64,000 bases of DNA from Planctomycetota bacterium (GCA_024274785.1 JAJSAM010000031.1:1-64000), one strand, 5' to 3'. Positions 1-9,383 are shown, counted from the first letter of the stretch. Numbers and translations: made by a program. The notes: generated by a model not told the origin, from the sequence alone.

Positions 1-410
1 GAAGGGGGCGGCTGAAGACATCTTCAAAAAGGACAGGCTGTCGAGTAGGATCCGACACGGGCGTGACCTCTTTCACCGTTGGATGTGCCGTCGTAGCAAC
101 ATCTTACCGGTGCCGTGAGGCGCGCCCATCCTCTTTACGTTCTACACTCGTGAATTATCCGGGTTAAGCTCACAATTGTCTCCAGGCCTTCCTCATCGAC
201 TCGCGGCAAGGATTTCAGCGCAGGCAACACCCTTCGAAGAGATGTTCGGAACTCGGATCGTGCTTGAGCTCACGAGGCAGGAGCACGTCATGGACCCCGA
301 ACGTGAAGTCAAGCTGCTGGGGACATCGGCGAAGACCTCGTTGAAACCAGAGGTCTTCGCTCTTCCGGCATGTCGAGAATCGAACGGTCCTGTAGACACT
401 GGGCTGAGAC
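1..410. other. Left-edge region without a supported gene
   Basis: No convincing gene is visible on either strand. Short open frames exist, but none shows a ribosome-binding site together with a recognisable domain. A 38-codon frame enters from the left edge and stops at 116-118; it is too short to identify. The only clear structure is an 11-bp inverted repeat at 329-360, beyond the 3' end of the large lipoprotein gene that ends at 411. Confidence 0.5.
329..360. repeat. Perfect 11-bp hairpin downstream of the lipoprotein gene
   Basis: The arms GCGAAGACCTC (329-339) and GAGGTCTTCGC (350-360) are perfect reverse complements around a 10-nt loop. The hairpin lies 51 bp beyond the stop of the minus-strand gene at 411. 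It could act as a transcription or processing terminator, but neither side has a T run, so a classical intrinsic terminator is not shown. Confidence 0.4.
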
Positions 411-3400
411 TCAGGGAGCAATGATCAGGAACTCGGCCGTTCCGTCCGTATCCAAGCTGTATTCCTGCACCTCTTCGCCATCGACGACACTGGTCACGCT
501 AACAGCCGCGGTGTTCGGAGAGTAGGCACCCTCGTTGTCGGCATGGATGCGGATAGTGTTCGCGCCGCTCTGGAGCGCCAGAATGATCTCCACGGGTGAC
601 GATGGTCCCTCAAGAATGTAGTCCGAGAGCACCTCCTCACCCCCCAGTATCACGTCGATCTGGTCGCCGTCAATCAAGGCGTAATCCCAGAGCCGGAGAG
701 CGACGAACCTGGTACTCACGTACACTCGTTCGAGCCCCGCCCCGGCATCGGAGAACGGAACCGCCTTCGCCTCGGAACTCAGGGCGCTTCGTACCAGTCC
801 GTCCTGGATGGCCACCACCCTGAAGTAGTAATAGGCGTCATTCTCAAGCCCAGAGATCGTCATCGACGGACGCGCCGTGAATCCCCAAACGGCGTCGGCA
901 GTGTCGGTGAACGGCAGCCGCGAGTAATAGACACGGTAGCCGGAAGCGTTCGCCACGGAGTCCCACGCCACCGAAACCGAACCATCACCAGGCCATGCCG
1001 AGACCCCATCAGGCGCGGAGAACCCGGGCACTGCGGCGATGGCCTTGCTGACCTCACCCATCCGGCCGCCGCGAACTTCGGCCACTCCGAACCACAGGCG
1101 GGAACCGTTCGGCAGCGAGGTTATCGTGACCGAACTGCTTGAGCACGACACATAGCTATCAGACTCGGGATCAATGTGCTCGTCGAATGACCAGTACGCG
1201 CGGTATTCCCGCCCTCCACCGATAGGAGCCCACTCCACGGTGACTTCACCGAGCCCGCTCCGCACCCGTACGTTCTGCGGGATCAAGGGAACATCCAGGT
1301 TCCAGAGATACTGTGCGAAGTCTCCCTTGTTCAGGAGAAACTCCGCCAAAAGCTCGGGCTGAGCCTGGTTATAGCCGGGAACAGAGTCCACTCGATCCAG
1401 CAAGGCCTGAACATTTCCACAATTCTCCCCAAGCGATCTGGAAAGGTAGTCCTGAAGACCCAGCAGGTGCCCGCCTACTTCGATGACGGTCTCGAAGCGC
1501 TGAACGATCGGGATGCGAGGTGGGTTTGGTCGTATTTCCGCGTAGGCTTCTATCGCGTTTCTGCTGCTGAAGTTGTATGCACAGTGGAAGTCGATGGGGT
1601 TTCCATACATGTTCAGTCGCTCCGTTGTATCGGGATGCGCCTTCGTCCCAGGATATCGATACCTAATAGCTGGAATGCCCTCGCCAATCTCACCGTTCCA
1701 TTCGAGAAGCGCGCCAGTCACTCCGGAGGAAGGATCAAGATACGTCAGGGCGTACTCAGTGAGGACCCTTGACATACTCGAATTTATCAGGGGAGTTTTG
1801 TCTCCTCCCCACGGTGTCCCAAGCTTCCATATGAACCCTTCGGCTCCAAGCGAAGCCTTGTACTCGTCTGGATTGCCCGCAGATGTCTCGAAGCTCCGAT
1901 CGAAGTACGTCGCGTGCCCCGCCTCGGCAACGTAGAGAATGGCGTTGCTTGTATCGGGAACTTTCTTAACGTCGCACCATGGCCTTCCCTCACCATAGTA
2001 GTGTTGCGAAGCAGTTGCTGCGAGTGGCCTCGGGGCACCCTCCGAAACATCCAGGACTACTTGAAACATCTCAATATCACCCTCGTGTTCCAGGTAATAT
2101 GGCGGTAAGATCGCCAAGTAGTATGGCGCACCACTTGCCGCATACAGAAACCAGTACTGAATGACTAGAGCTTCATCTTCAAGTTGAACAGAGTAGTACA
2201 CAGTTGGATCCTTGTTGACGAAGGCCAGTTTCTGCGCCTGCGACTGTGGCGGAGGAGGAGCGCTGGCACGGTACTGTTTGATATTCCACGAGTTCACCTC
2301 ACCCTCGAACAATCCGTGCTTGAAGTAGTCGAGGACTTCGTCATCCAGCCGGAGCGCGTAGTCCCGCGAGTCATACCGACCCATGAGATCGGACACGGTC
2401 CACGGAGCGGTTATCGGCTCACCCATGTATTCAAGGTGCGCTATCTTCAGGAGATTCTCGAAAGACATCGGGCTAATGTCGTTCTCAGAGATCACCAGTT
2501 GCGGTTTGTACATCTCCGCAAGCCTCTTGAGTTCACCATCCGCGCGAACGGCCGCGAACGTGCTCAGGTGCGTGGTGTGGAACCGTATGCGGTCGCCTTC
2601 GACGATCCCCCATGTCGATGGCATCCACGTATCCGAGTACTTGTCGTGCATCAGTACCCTGACCAGTTGTCCGTCCGCCCCTCCGGTGATGGGTAGGGTG
2701 ACACGCAGTGGCTGCGTGAAGGTCTTCTGACCCGACGCGTGAATCGTCACTCCTGACAGGTACTCCTCTCCGACCGGGACTGCCGCCGGCAGGAAGGGCT
2801 CTGGGATCGGGTCGCTGATCGTGACCCCGACATCCTCGGCCAACGTATCCGGCTGCAGGTAGACGGTGGCCTCCCCGTTCGTCACGAGCCCCCCGAGATC
2901 AGCTGGGAGCTTCGCACCGGATACCTGCGGTAGCGCGACAATACACTCAATCGTGCGGATCAGGTCTGGGGTGCTCGCGGTGATGGTCGCCTTACCCTCA
3001 CTCCGTGGAACCAACGATCCCGTCGAATCGACGGTCACGACATCCGGGTCTGAGGATTCCCAGAGAACCCGGTTAGTGACCCCGGTCACTCTCCCATTCT
3101 CGAGTTCACCCTCGACTTCTACTGCGATCGTGTCCATCGAGTGTGTGACGAGTTGCGGCCCCGCTGAGAACCAGAAGTCCAGGATCGCCGCCTCCTGGTC
3201 CGGAATCACCCGAACGGAGACATCGACCTCTGTTTCAGCCCATCTTGCGAAGATCCTGGTCTCTCCGGGTTGCCGGGCCGTGAGCCGACCGGCATCGACC
3301 TCGACCGTCTGTGGATCCGCGCTCAGCCAGACCGCTTCATCGGTGACATTCCGGTCCGGCACTCCCCCCGTGGTGCTGAAGAGAAGCAGGCTAAGGGTCG

Positions 3401-3581
3401 AGCCCGAATCCGCCAGGAACACACCCGTCTTGCCGACTTCCTTTGGTCCAACCTCCGAAGCCATGAGGAGCATCAGAGTCTCCGGAGAAGCCCCATCTCC
3501 GTCCGGACATGGAGATCCTCCCCCACCACCTCCGCATCCAGCGATCAGTGTGAGAGCCAGAACTGCAACCAGAGTCTTCAT
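411..3581 (-). CDS. Large lipoprotein with Ig-like, Vps62-like and FN3 domains
   Basis: 1056-residue predicted lipoprotein. The N-terminus has a signal peptide with lipobox LIAGC (Cys16) followed by a glycine run, so it should be anchored to a membrane by a lipidated cysteine. Order of domains: bacterial Ig-like (BIG2-type) segments at roughly 70-215, a ZU5-like beta segment at about 220-350, then a region at about 370-600 with the HEGD and AEAGHATYF signatures seen in Vps62/DUF946-type proteins, and two fibronectin type III repeats at about 760-930. A final beta-rich segment follows. The start is supported by AGAGGA 8 nt upstream. It sits with two small envelope genes on the same strand, in a lower-GC stretch next to a decayed IS. 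No enzymatic role can be assigned; surface adhesion or binding is an inference from domain type. Confidence 0.85.
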   Translation of the reverse strand: MKTLVAVLALTLIAGCGGGGGGSPCPDGDGASPETLMLLMASEVGPKEVGKTGVFLADSGSTLSLLLFSTTGGVPDRNVTDEAVWLSADPQTVEVDAGRLTARQPGETRIFARWAETEVDVSVRVIPDQEAAILDFWFSAGPQLVTHSMDTIAVEVEGELENGRVTGVTNRVLWESSDPDVVTVDSTGSLVPRSEGKATITASTPDLIRTIECIVALPQVSGAKLPADLGGLVTNGEATVYLQPDTLAEDVGVTISDPIPEPFLPAAVPVGEEYLSGVTIHASGQKTFTQPLRVTLPITGGADGQLVRVLMHDKYSDTWMPSTWGIVEGDRIRFHTTHLSTFAAVRADGELKRLAEMYKPQLVISENDISPMSFENLLKIAHLEYMGEPITAPWTVSDLMGRYDSRDYALRLDDEVLDYFKHGLFEGEVNSWNIKQYRASAPPPPQSQAQKLAFVNKDPTVYYSVQLEDEALVIQYWFLYAASGAPYYLAILPPYYLEHEGDIEMFQVVLDVSEGAPRPLAATASQHYYGEGRPWCDVKKVPDTSNAILYVAEAGHATYFDRSFETSAGNPDEYKASLGAEGFIWKLGTPWGGDKTPLINSSMSRVLTEYALTYLDPSSGVTGALLEWNGEIGEGIPAIRYRYPGTKAHPDTTERLNMYGNPIDFHCAYNFSSRNAIEAYAEIRPNPPRIPIVQRFETVIEVGGHLLGLQDYLSRSLGENCGNVQALLDRVDSVPGYNQAQPELLAEFLLNKGDFAQYLWNLDVPLIPQNVRVRSGLGEVTVEWAPIGGGREYRAYWSFDEHIDPESDSYVSCSSSSVTITSLPNGSRLWFGVAEVRGGRMGEVSKAIAAVPGFSAPDGVSAWPGDGSVSVAWDSVANASGYRVYYSRLPFTDTADAVWGFTARPSMTISGLENDAYYYFRVVAIQDGLVRSALSSEAKAVPFSDAGAGLERVYVSTRFVALRLWDYALIDGDQIDVILGGEEVLSDYILEGPSSPVEIILALQSGANTIRIHADNEGAYSPNTAAVSVTSVVDGEEVQEYSLDTDGTAEFLIIAP

Positions 3582-3654
3582 GGGATAGTCCTCTCGTTTG
3601 TCGCACCCTACAGTGCACCCCGCTGTCTCATCCGCGCCTCAGCCGCTTCCACAA

Positions 3655-4194
3655 TCAACCGCCGGCTGAACCTTTTCCGATTCCCCCGTTTGCGCTGATA
3701 CCCTGCTCCCCAAGTCGGTCGAGCAGTCTCGTCTTGAACTCCGCGAAGAGCCCGTCCGCTTCCTCTTGGTCACCGGTTCCGTGGTTCCCCAGAACCACGA
3801 CATTCACGGCGATTCTGGTCCCGGCATCGTGGGCAGTAAAGGTTAAGGAGGCATCGCTGGTCAACCCGTAGGCCATGTTCTCGAACGCCGAGGCCCCGGA
3901 TGACAAGGTGATCCGCTTCGCTTCCGCGTCCAGTCCAGTCACCTGGTACTCGAGAGACTTGCCGACCTCCGCGATTACCTTGACCACATCCAACCTCGGA
4001 TTCTGCAGTTGGATCGTGTACTGGCCGGTGAAACTTTCGGCCTGGCTCACGAGTTGGCCAACCCTCCCGATGCAACCGGAGCAGCACAGCCACAGCGCCA
4101 TCATCATCAGCAGCATCGGCAGTATCCGACACCTGAACGCGGTGGATTCAACCTTCTCGTTGCTTGTCTCGACAACCGTTTCGTTGTTGCTCAT
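3655..4194 (-). CDS. Small membrane-anchored or lipoprotein of unknown function
   Basis: 179 residues from the chosen ATG. It has a polar N-terminus, one hydrophobic segment at about 25-40 ending in CCSGC (a lipobox-like but non-canonical cysteine), then a soluble alpha/beta domain. The overall pattern (cysteine, short linker, domain with a central hydrophobic strand) recalls DUF3568-type small lipoproteins, but I am not certain. The ATG at 4194 is preferred over one 30 bp upstream because GGGAGG precedes it at good spacing. It lies between the large lipoprotein gene and a one-TM micro-protein on the same strand, so the three may share a transcript. Confidence 0.65.
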   Translation of the reverse strand: MSNNETVVETSNEKVESTAFRCRILPMLLMMMALWLCCSGCIGRVGQLVSQAESFTGQYTIQLQNPRLDVVKVIAEVGKSLEYQVTGLDAEAKRITLSSGASAFENMAYGLTSDASLTFTAHDAGTRIAVNVVVLGNHGTGDQEEADGLFAEFKTRLLDRLGEQGISANGGIGKGSAGG

Positions 4195-4251
4195 CACCTC
4201 GGACCTCCCGTTCTCAGGGCTCATGAATTCGTCAGCTCGGCCACGCCCGGA

Positions 4252-4419
4252 CTACCGGCTCAGGTTCCCGAACAGGCTGGCGACCAGGATCACCAGCAGA
4301 GCGAGAATGATGGCTGCCGGAATGGAAGCCAGGGTCCACTTGACGATGAAAACCACCATCGACCCGAACCCCATCCTGATGTCGGTTACGACGACTGACT
4401 GTCTGCTCTTCGCGTGCAT
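4252..4419 (-). CDS. 55-residue single-pass membrane protein
   Basis: Short protein with a basic N-terminus and a long hydrophobic C-terminal stretch (about residues 20-50, rich in I, L, V, A), so it is a predicted integral membrane peptide. The ATG at 4419 is chosen because AGAGGTG lies about 7 nt upstream; a longer frame reaching 4464 has no such site. It is directly upstream of the small lipoprotein gene on the same strand, with only 57 bp between, which suggests one transcript. Function unknown. Confidence 0.5.
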   Translation of the reverse strand: MHAKSRQSVVVTDIRMGFGSMVVFIVKWTLASIPAAIILALLVILVASLFGNLSR

Positions 4420-4754
4420 GTTAAGCACACCTCTCTGGTGTGGATATCCGCCTGACTCGCGCATGTGCGCCGACTGGTTTCCTGCCGCGAAAACAACCGC
4501 AGACAGTCACCTCAGTAGTGGTGAACGCAATCGCAGTCGCTGGCTTGCATGGATTCTTTGGATCTTCCGCTAACGCCGCTTTGGGCTGACAATTCAAGTC
4601 TTGCCTCCGGGGGAGACCGAAGCACGGGAGAGAGGGCACCCGAGTCGATCCGGACGAATTGTGTTCCGACCGCTATGAGGAGATTCGGACAAGGACGATG
4701 CGGGGCCGAAAGGAAGGAAGAGGGGTTTGCACGCTGACCTCAACGGCCATCCTG
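4420..4754. other. Intergenic region left of the insertion sequence
   Basis: 335 bp between the 55-residue membrane protein and the left end of the IS. It should contain the promoter of the minus-strand trio, but no clear -35/-10 pair stands out. I looked here for the missing 5' half of the DUF932 gene that abuts the right IS end and found nothing like it, so the island was probably also deleted on this side. Confidence 0.4.
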
Positions 4755-4780
4755 TATCCAGACCTCCTGACCTACACCCC
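4755..4780 (+). repeat. Left terminal inverted repeat of the IS
   Basis: 26-bp end containing the core CCAGACCTCCTGAC and ending in ACACCCC on the inner side. It pairs with 7165-7190 with two mismatches. The transposase stop codon (4772-4774) lies within it. Confidence 0.88.
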
Positions 4781-7054
4781 GATTCTCATGGCGTGTTTTG
4801 GCTCGGTCTGAGTTGACTCCGCGGCGAGGACCAGCCGGAGGTCGGAGCCGGGGAACTTCACCCCGAGTTCGTTCAACTCCTCGCAGAGTTGTCGTAACGC
4901 CCTGGTGCGGTGATCGGACGACTGCCTGGCGATGGTGACGGTCAGTTGTTCCTCACCGACCTCGATCCGCGCGGATGACTGGAAGATGCTGTGGAGCAAG
5001 GTGCGCCCTTCCTCCTCGGTCCGCGCGTACTTGCCGAACAGCCGGCGGTAAAGGTCCGACTCCTGCTGGTAGGCCACCATCTTGATACATCGACCACCAG
5101 CTTCTGTTGGGGCTTGAGACGCCGCAGATCCTCTGCGGAGATCCGCTCCGGGAGCGCATTGATCTGCGAGGTCAGCTCCTCCAGTTCCGCGGTGGCCTGC
5201 TCGATCTTCTTTCGGAGCCCGGCGTTGGCAATTTTGAAGTCGCCCAGGGTGGAGCAGCGGGACTGGTCGCTGCCTTCCAGTACTTTGCCCAGTTTGGCCA
5301 GGAGATTCTCGAGCCGCACCCTGGCCCCGGCCCGCTTCTTCTCGAGATCCCGTCGCTCCGGATTGGGGCGATCCGCCTGCTCCGAGAGCTCTTCCGCTCC
5401 GTATTCCGCCTTCATGTACTTGAAGAAGTTCTCCTGTCGCCACCGGGAGAACATCCGGATCAGCACCTCCAGCGCCGGAAGGTCCATCCGGGTGGTCAGC
5501 ACCTGGGTTGCACCCACTCCGTCCTCCCGGAGCCTCGACACCTGCCGCATCAGAAGCCAGGGCTTGGCTTTTCTGGTCTTGGTAGCCGTCACCCTGGTCC
5601 CCACGGGGACCTCAGCCTTGTCGTGGATCTTCCAGATCTTCGGCGCTCCGTCGGCTTCGATGCAGATCTCCTTGAAGTCGTTCACGGGCACCGGGTCCGG
5701 CCCCCCCTTGCGGTAGGTGATCAGGTCGAACTTTGCTTTCTTCAGCTTGGCGAAGAGCTTTGGACTGTAGCCCCCGCGATCGAAGACCACGGTCACCCGC
5801 TGTTCCTCGCCGACCAGCGACCGCACCTCGGCCAGCACCACCGGCAACATCCTGGTGAGTCCCGCATTGAGCTCGCTGGTGACCACGAAAAGAGGATCCC
5901 CGGCGGCGTCGTTGACCCAGGTGTCGGTGGTGGCTGGTGCCGAAATCCTGGTGGCGGTCAGGTGCGCCTTTCCCAGCGGATGGTGGCCGTGGTACTCGCG
6001 GACGTGTCCGTCCAGGTGGAGGAACCCCAGGCGCCCGGCGTCCTCTTCGATGCGAAGCTCCGCCAGGGCACGCATCAGCTCCTCGCCCTGACCGGACCGG
6101 GCCAGGCGGTGGAGCTTTTTTCGAAGCGTCTTCATCTCCGGCATCCGGTCCAGCCCCATGATCCGTCCCAGATCCCCCGGCGGATACTCCTTGAGGTTCT
6201 CCGGACGCCGGATCCGAAGCAGCGCCATCAGGAACAGGCACACCACCGTGCTGCGCAGTCCGTAGAAGGCGGGGCCCAGCGACCGGTAGATCTCCTGAAA
6301 GACCTGAAGCACCCCGCTGCCAACCAACAGCGGGATGGCCACCAGCACTCCGGCTCGGGGAAGCCGCTTGGCGTTCGCAAAGAACGGGGCGGCGTCGTCG
6401 AGCATCCCCGGGCGCGCCATCTCCCGGTCGAGCATGCGGCAGAGCGGATCCAGGTCGAAGGTGTCGGCGGGGGCGACCACGGTCCCCGTTTCCCGGTCAT
6501 CTTCCTTTCGAGCTTCCTCTTCCTGCTCCTGCTGGTCTTCCCGTTGCGCCTGCTCTGCGAGGAAGAGGTCCCTTGCCGCTCGCCTTGGGGCGGGAGAGTC
6601 CAAGACGCTTCAACTCGCGGCGAACGGTGGTCTCGCCCACTCCCAGGCGCCGAGCGATCTCCCGGTTTCCGACCCCTTCCTCGAACCACCGAGCCAAGAA
6701 GGCGCGTTCCGCGGCGGAGACTCCCCGGGGCCGGCCGGAACGGGGCAGGTCGGAAAGACCCTCCAGCCCCTTTTCACAATAGTGCTGCTCCCACCTCATC
6801 TGGGTCCGTATGGAATGACCAAGAGCGGCGGCGATTTCGCCCTGAGTGGCGTGCTTGCCAAGGCGTAAGGCCACTGCCACGAAGCGGAAGGTCACCGAGT
6901 CTAAACGGGCAAAACGGTAGATCGGGAAGCTGTGGCAGAAGACGACGCAGAAGCCATCCTCTTCCACCAGTTGCAGATCTCGGTTGATGAAAACGTGGCC
7001 TTCCGGAAGCTACGGAAGCTCAATGGGGAGCAGCGGTTGGTCGGTGGGCACCAT
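4772..7054 (-). pseudogene. DDE transposase, inactivated by a nonsense insertion and two frameshifts
   Basis: Reading the minus strand from the ATG at 7054, the frame hits TAG at 7010-7012. There the 9-bp unit AGCTTCCGT is tandemly duplicated; removing one copy restores an open frame. The frame then encodes an N-terminal helix-turn-helix part (two homeodomain-like HTHs, to about 6570), shifts frame near 6565-6585, continues through the catalytic core and shifts again near 5084-5092 before the C-terminal part to 4772. The core shows Asp in HLDGHV, Asp in VVFDRGGY and Glu in RWRQENFFKYM, a plausible DDE triad. A coiled-coil-like charged segment follows. It would have mobilised this IS. Programmed frameshifting is unlikely because neither junction has a slippery A/T run. 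Confidence 0.87.
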
Positions 7055-7164
7055 GCGCTGAAGTTGAACAAAACAACCCGGCCATCTCAAGAAATACACG
7101 CCATAACTAACGGCGCGTTTTGGCGCCGCGAGCGCCTTGCAGCACGCTAGAATTAAGGAATCTG

Positions 7165-7190
7165 GGGGTGTACGTCAGGAGGTCTGGACA
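7165..7190 (-). repeat. Right terminal inverted repeat of the IS
   Basis: Mirror of 4755-4780: 24 of 26 positions agree after reverse complementing. It lies 110 bp upstream of the original transposase ATG and directly against the truncated DUF932 reading frame. Confidence 0.88.
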
Positions 7191-7511
7191 CGGGCATCCA
7201 GACCTACCTCCAGCGAGTGGAGCGGATCGACGAGACCATCGAGGGTCAAGGAGATCGACTTCGGCAATCAGCGGAACGTCGATCACCTGCTCGTGGAAGC
7301 CGGCCGTCGTCAGCTCTTCCCCTGGAGCAAACTCGGGAAGGTCGAAAAAGCGTGGCGCGAACCCCCTCACCCTGAGTTCCGGGAGAGGAACGGTTGGTCG
7401 CTCTACAACGCCTTCACCGAGACGAGCAAGGAGTTCCCCATGCGGAAAGAGATGAAGAGCTGCGACCAAATCCGTCGCCTGATCATCAGCGAGAACCCCA
7501 GCCACAGGTAG
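7190..7511 (+). pseudogene. Truncated, frameshifted DUF932-type gene
   Basis: Only a C-terminal part remains. The first piece (7190 to about 7245) reads in one frame and contains IQTYLQRVERID; from about 7245 the sense continues in another frame to the stop at 7509-7511. The latter part has W-R-x-P-x-H-x-E-F and WSLYNAFTE, which match the end of DUF932 (phage/plasmid-associated) proteins. The 5' end is lost at the IS boundary. DUF932 genes commonly sit next to RadC-like JAB genes on plasmids and integrative elements, and such a gene follows here. The protein family's role is unknown. Confidence 0.65.
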
Positions 7512-7598
7512 TGGCAAACCGGGAGGGGAGCCCCTCAAGCTTGGACGCTCGGGGCTCCTCCCCCTCACCTTCGACCCCCTTGAGAAAGGAAGTCTCAG

Positions 7599-8066
7599 AT
7601 GCGATTGGATTCCCACGTTCCGATTTACCGGGTCGCTCTTGTTCGTGAGGGCGAGCTCGACCTGGACGAGGAACCCATCACGAGCCCGTACATCGTCGCG
7701 GACATCGCTTCGAAGATGCTCGCTGACGCGGACCGGGAAGTCTGCCTGGTGTTCCTCGTGGACAGCAAGAACAGAATTATCGGAGTGAATACCGTGAGTG
7801 TCGGAACCTTGAACTCGTCCCTGGTTCACCCCAGGAGGTCTTCAAGCCGGCCATCCTCGCCAACGCGTGCGGGGTCATATTCGTACACAACCATCCAAGC
7901 TCAGATCCCACCCCGAGCGAGATGGACCTCGACATGTTCAAGCGTCTTAGAGCAGCCGGTGAGATCCTCGGCATCGACCTCCTCGACGCCATTGTCATCG
8001 GCGGACACGAGCATTACTCGGCGTGTACCAGCCGGATCTTCCCTGCCACGAGCCTGTCGCAGATAG
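7599..8066 (+). pseudogene. RadC-like JAB/MPN domain gene, frameshifted
   Basis: Starts at ATG 7599 with AAAGGAAG upstream. The first 78 codons read as the N-terminus of a short RadC-like JAB protein (IYRVALVREG, then VSVGTLN and SLVHPR). At about 7833-7838 one G appears to be missing. In the next frame the sequence resumes exactly with EVF, then NACGVIFVHNHPSSDPTPSE, the metal-binding H-x-H motif of the JAB domain, then the lGIdllDaiviGG part. The end is unclear; a second lesion near 8030 is possible because the restored frame runs on well past the domain. The N-terminal helix-hairpin-helix of true RadC is absent, as in mobile-element versions. Position after DUF932 supports an island origin. 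Confidence 0.82.
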
Positions 8067-8158
8067 GTAGAGGTTCGCGCCGCACCCCTTCGTGTTCCGC
8101 CGTGCTTCTTTCTTCGCGGCGGGTTTTTCTCCTCCCTGTCAACCCCGGGCGCTTCGGG

Positions 8159-8644
8159 TCAGCTTCTGCCCTGTCTCTCTCCGGGCTTCAGGGACTCGCG
8201 CCAGTTCTTGAATGGAACGGCGGCTGGGGGAGGTCCCCTTTCGTCCTCGTGAACGGGGTCGTCCGAGAACCACCCGACCAGTCGATACCAATCTCCTTCC
8301 GAGAGAAGAGCATGGATGGCCGCGAGCGCGGGACGCAATCTGCGAGGATCCACCTTCCTCAAAGCCAGACAGCCGGTCCGAGCATCGACCACGGCTGCCC
8401 ACGTGACCTGGCTCCCGTCCTCGTCGAAGAACACCAGATGCACGTTGCAGGTCTCCACTCCCCAGTGGCACAGAAACCCGCCGTCGGCGTCTTCGTACTG
8501 CTCCAACCCACTCGTGCTGAAACCATGGGAACGCATCGCCTCGGATAGGGCCCTGAGTACGGGCAGGCCGTACCACTCCGGTCCACCGATGTCTGGGAGT
8601 TCCTCCGAAGGAGTCCTGAACACTACGACCTGGAAGGTTGTCAC
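8159..8644 (-). CDS. Hypothetical protein, 161 residues
   Basis: Not recognised. The GTG at 8644 is chosen because AGGGGA lies about 7 nt upstream and this start leaves 37 bp after the neighbouring stop; a longer frame would overlap that gene. The protein is rich in W and acidic residues, has the segments WYGLPVLRALSEAM and WAAVVDARTGCLALRKVDPRRL and no signal peptide or membrane segment, so it is likely cytoplasmic. The central beta-like pattern could fit a small SMI1/KNR4- or immunity-like fold, but that is only a guess. It lies beside the broken mobile genes, downstream of a secreted protein gene on the same strand. Confidence 0.6.
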   Translation of the reverse strand: MTTFQVVVFRTPSEELPDIGGPEWYGLPVLRALSEAMRSHGFSTSGLEQYEDADGGFLCHWGVETCNVHLVFFDEDGSQVTWAAVVDARTGCLALRKVDPRRLRPALAAIHALLSEGDWYRLVGWFSDDPVHEDERGPPPAAVPFKNWRESLKPGERQGRS

Positions 8645-8681
8645 GTGTGCTTCCCCTACTTCCGCCAGAAGCCGCAGCCGT

Positions 8682-9383
8682 CTACCCGTCTTCCGTGCCC
8701 CCCGCATCCTCCGCATCCTCACGCACACCGGGATCCACGCCGAGATCGGAGAACTTCATGCCATTCCAGAAGTTCGCGAGGATCGCCTCCTCACCGTTGC
8801 TGACCGACAGGGTAAACATCGTCTTCCCACGGAAAGCGGCAATGGTGGCGTCCCGGCCCTCCTGGATGATCGAGATGCCCTTCCATCCGTCCTTCTCGAC
8901 CATCTCGATCTTCTGGTTCGGGTCCCGGTTCATCATCTTCCGCATCTGCGGGTCCTCGTAGATCTTCAGCATGGCCTTTTGCGATTCGACCAGCTGGGGG
9001 GAGGAGGAGAGCATGATCTCCACCCGCACCCCGTCGGATTCCCGGGTGTAGGTGCGAGATGCCGAGTTCCACTGAAACGCGCCCTCTCCGCTCCCCCACG
9101 AGCCCGAGTTGGTCTCGGGATCCCCGCCCTTCCAGCCCTCCGGGACCGCCGGAAGGCAGCTCGCGAGGTTCCTGGTAGCCATCTGTTGCAGGAGGAAAAT
9201 GGCCTTCTGCAGATGATCGATGGCCGCCTGGGTCCGACCGGCGGTCAGCGCCGCCCGCCCCTGGTCGATCTGAGCCAGGGCGGCTTCCTTCGGATCCTCG
9301 GCCAGCCCGGGACGAACCAGCACGACGATTGAAAGCACGGCCAGAACCACAACGCACGCCACCCCTCCTGTCGTTCTTTTCAT
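8682..9383 (-). CDS. Secreted protein of unknown function
   Basis: 233 residues from the ATG at 9383, chosen because GGGAGGG lies 6 nt upstream; a GTG 15 bp earlier is less likely. A signal peptide covers about residues 1-28 with cleavage near GLAED. The next 50 residues form a helical segment resembling one TPR-like hairpin (ALAQIDQGRAALTAGRTQAA). The C-terminal two thirds is a beta-rich domain of the type seen in small periplasmic proteins that report on stress or lipid binding, but I recognise no family. It ends 38 bp before the start of the next gene on the same strand. Confidence 0.65.
   Translation of the reverse strand: MKRTTGGVACVVVLAVLSIVVLVRPGLAEDPKEAALAQIDQGRAALTAGRTQAAIDHLQKAIFLLQQMATRNLASCLPAVPEGWKGGDPETNSGSWGSGEGAFQWNSASRTYTRESDGVRVEIMLSSSPQLVESQKAMLKIYEDPQMRKMMNRDPNQKIEMVEKDGWKGISIIQEGRDATIAAFRGKTMFTLSVSNGEEAILANFWNGMKFSDLGVDPGVREDAEDAGGTEDG

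Larger units (their letters stand above)
4755..7190 (-). mobile_element. Decayed insertion sequence, about 2.4 kb, with 26-bp terminal inverted repeats
   Basis: The element is bounded by inverted repeats at 4755-4780 and 7165-7190 that match at 24 of 26 positions when one is reverse-complemented. It holds one transposase gene read on the minus strand, now broken by an in-frame stop and two frameshifts, so the copy is inactive by itself. The transposase stop codon lies inside the left repeat. A direct target-site duplication is not certain: CATCC occurs just outside both ends, but at unequal distances. The right end abuts a truncated DUF932 gene, consistent with insertion into a mobile island. 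Confidence 0.88.

Noticed and set aside
2-118. 38-codon frame entering from the left edge, rich in Arg and ending at TGA 116-118
   Set aside because: Could be the end of a real gene, perhaps of a mobile element, but too short to assign and without a recognisable motif.
6560-6590. Possible programmed frameshift in the IS
   Set aside because: No slippery A/T run at either frame junction, and an extra in-frame stop is also present, so decay explains it better.
5107-6987. 626-codon open frame on the + strand antisense to the transposase
   Set aside because: Proline/glycine/arginine-rich shadow of GC-rich coding sequence; no ribosome site or domain, while the minus strand has clear transposase motifs.
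4748-7199. CATCC as a 5-bp target-site duplication of the IS
   Set aside because: CATCC is present outside both ends, but at unequal distances from the inverted repeats; could be chance.
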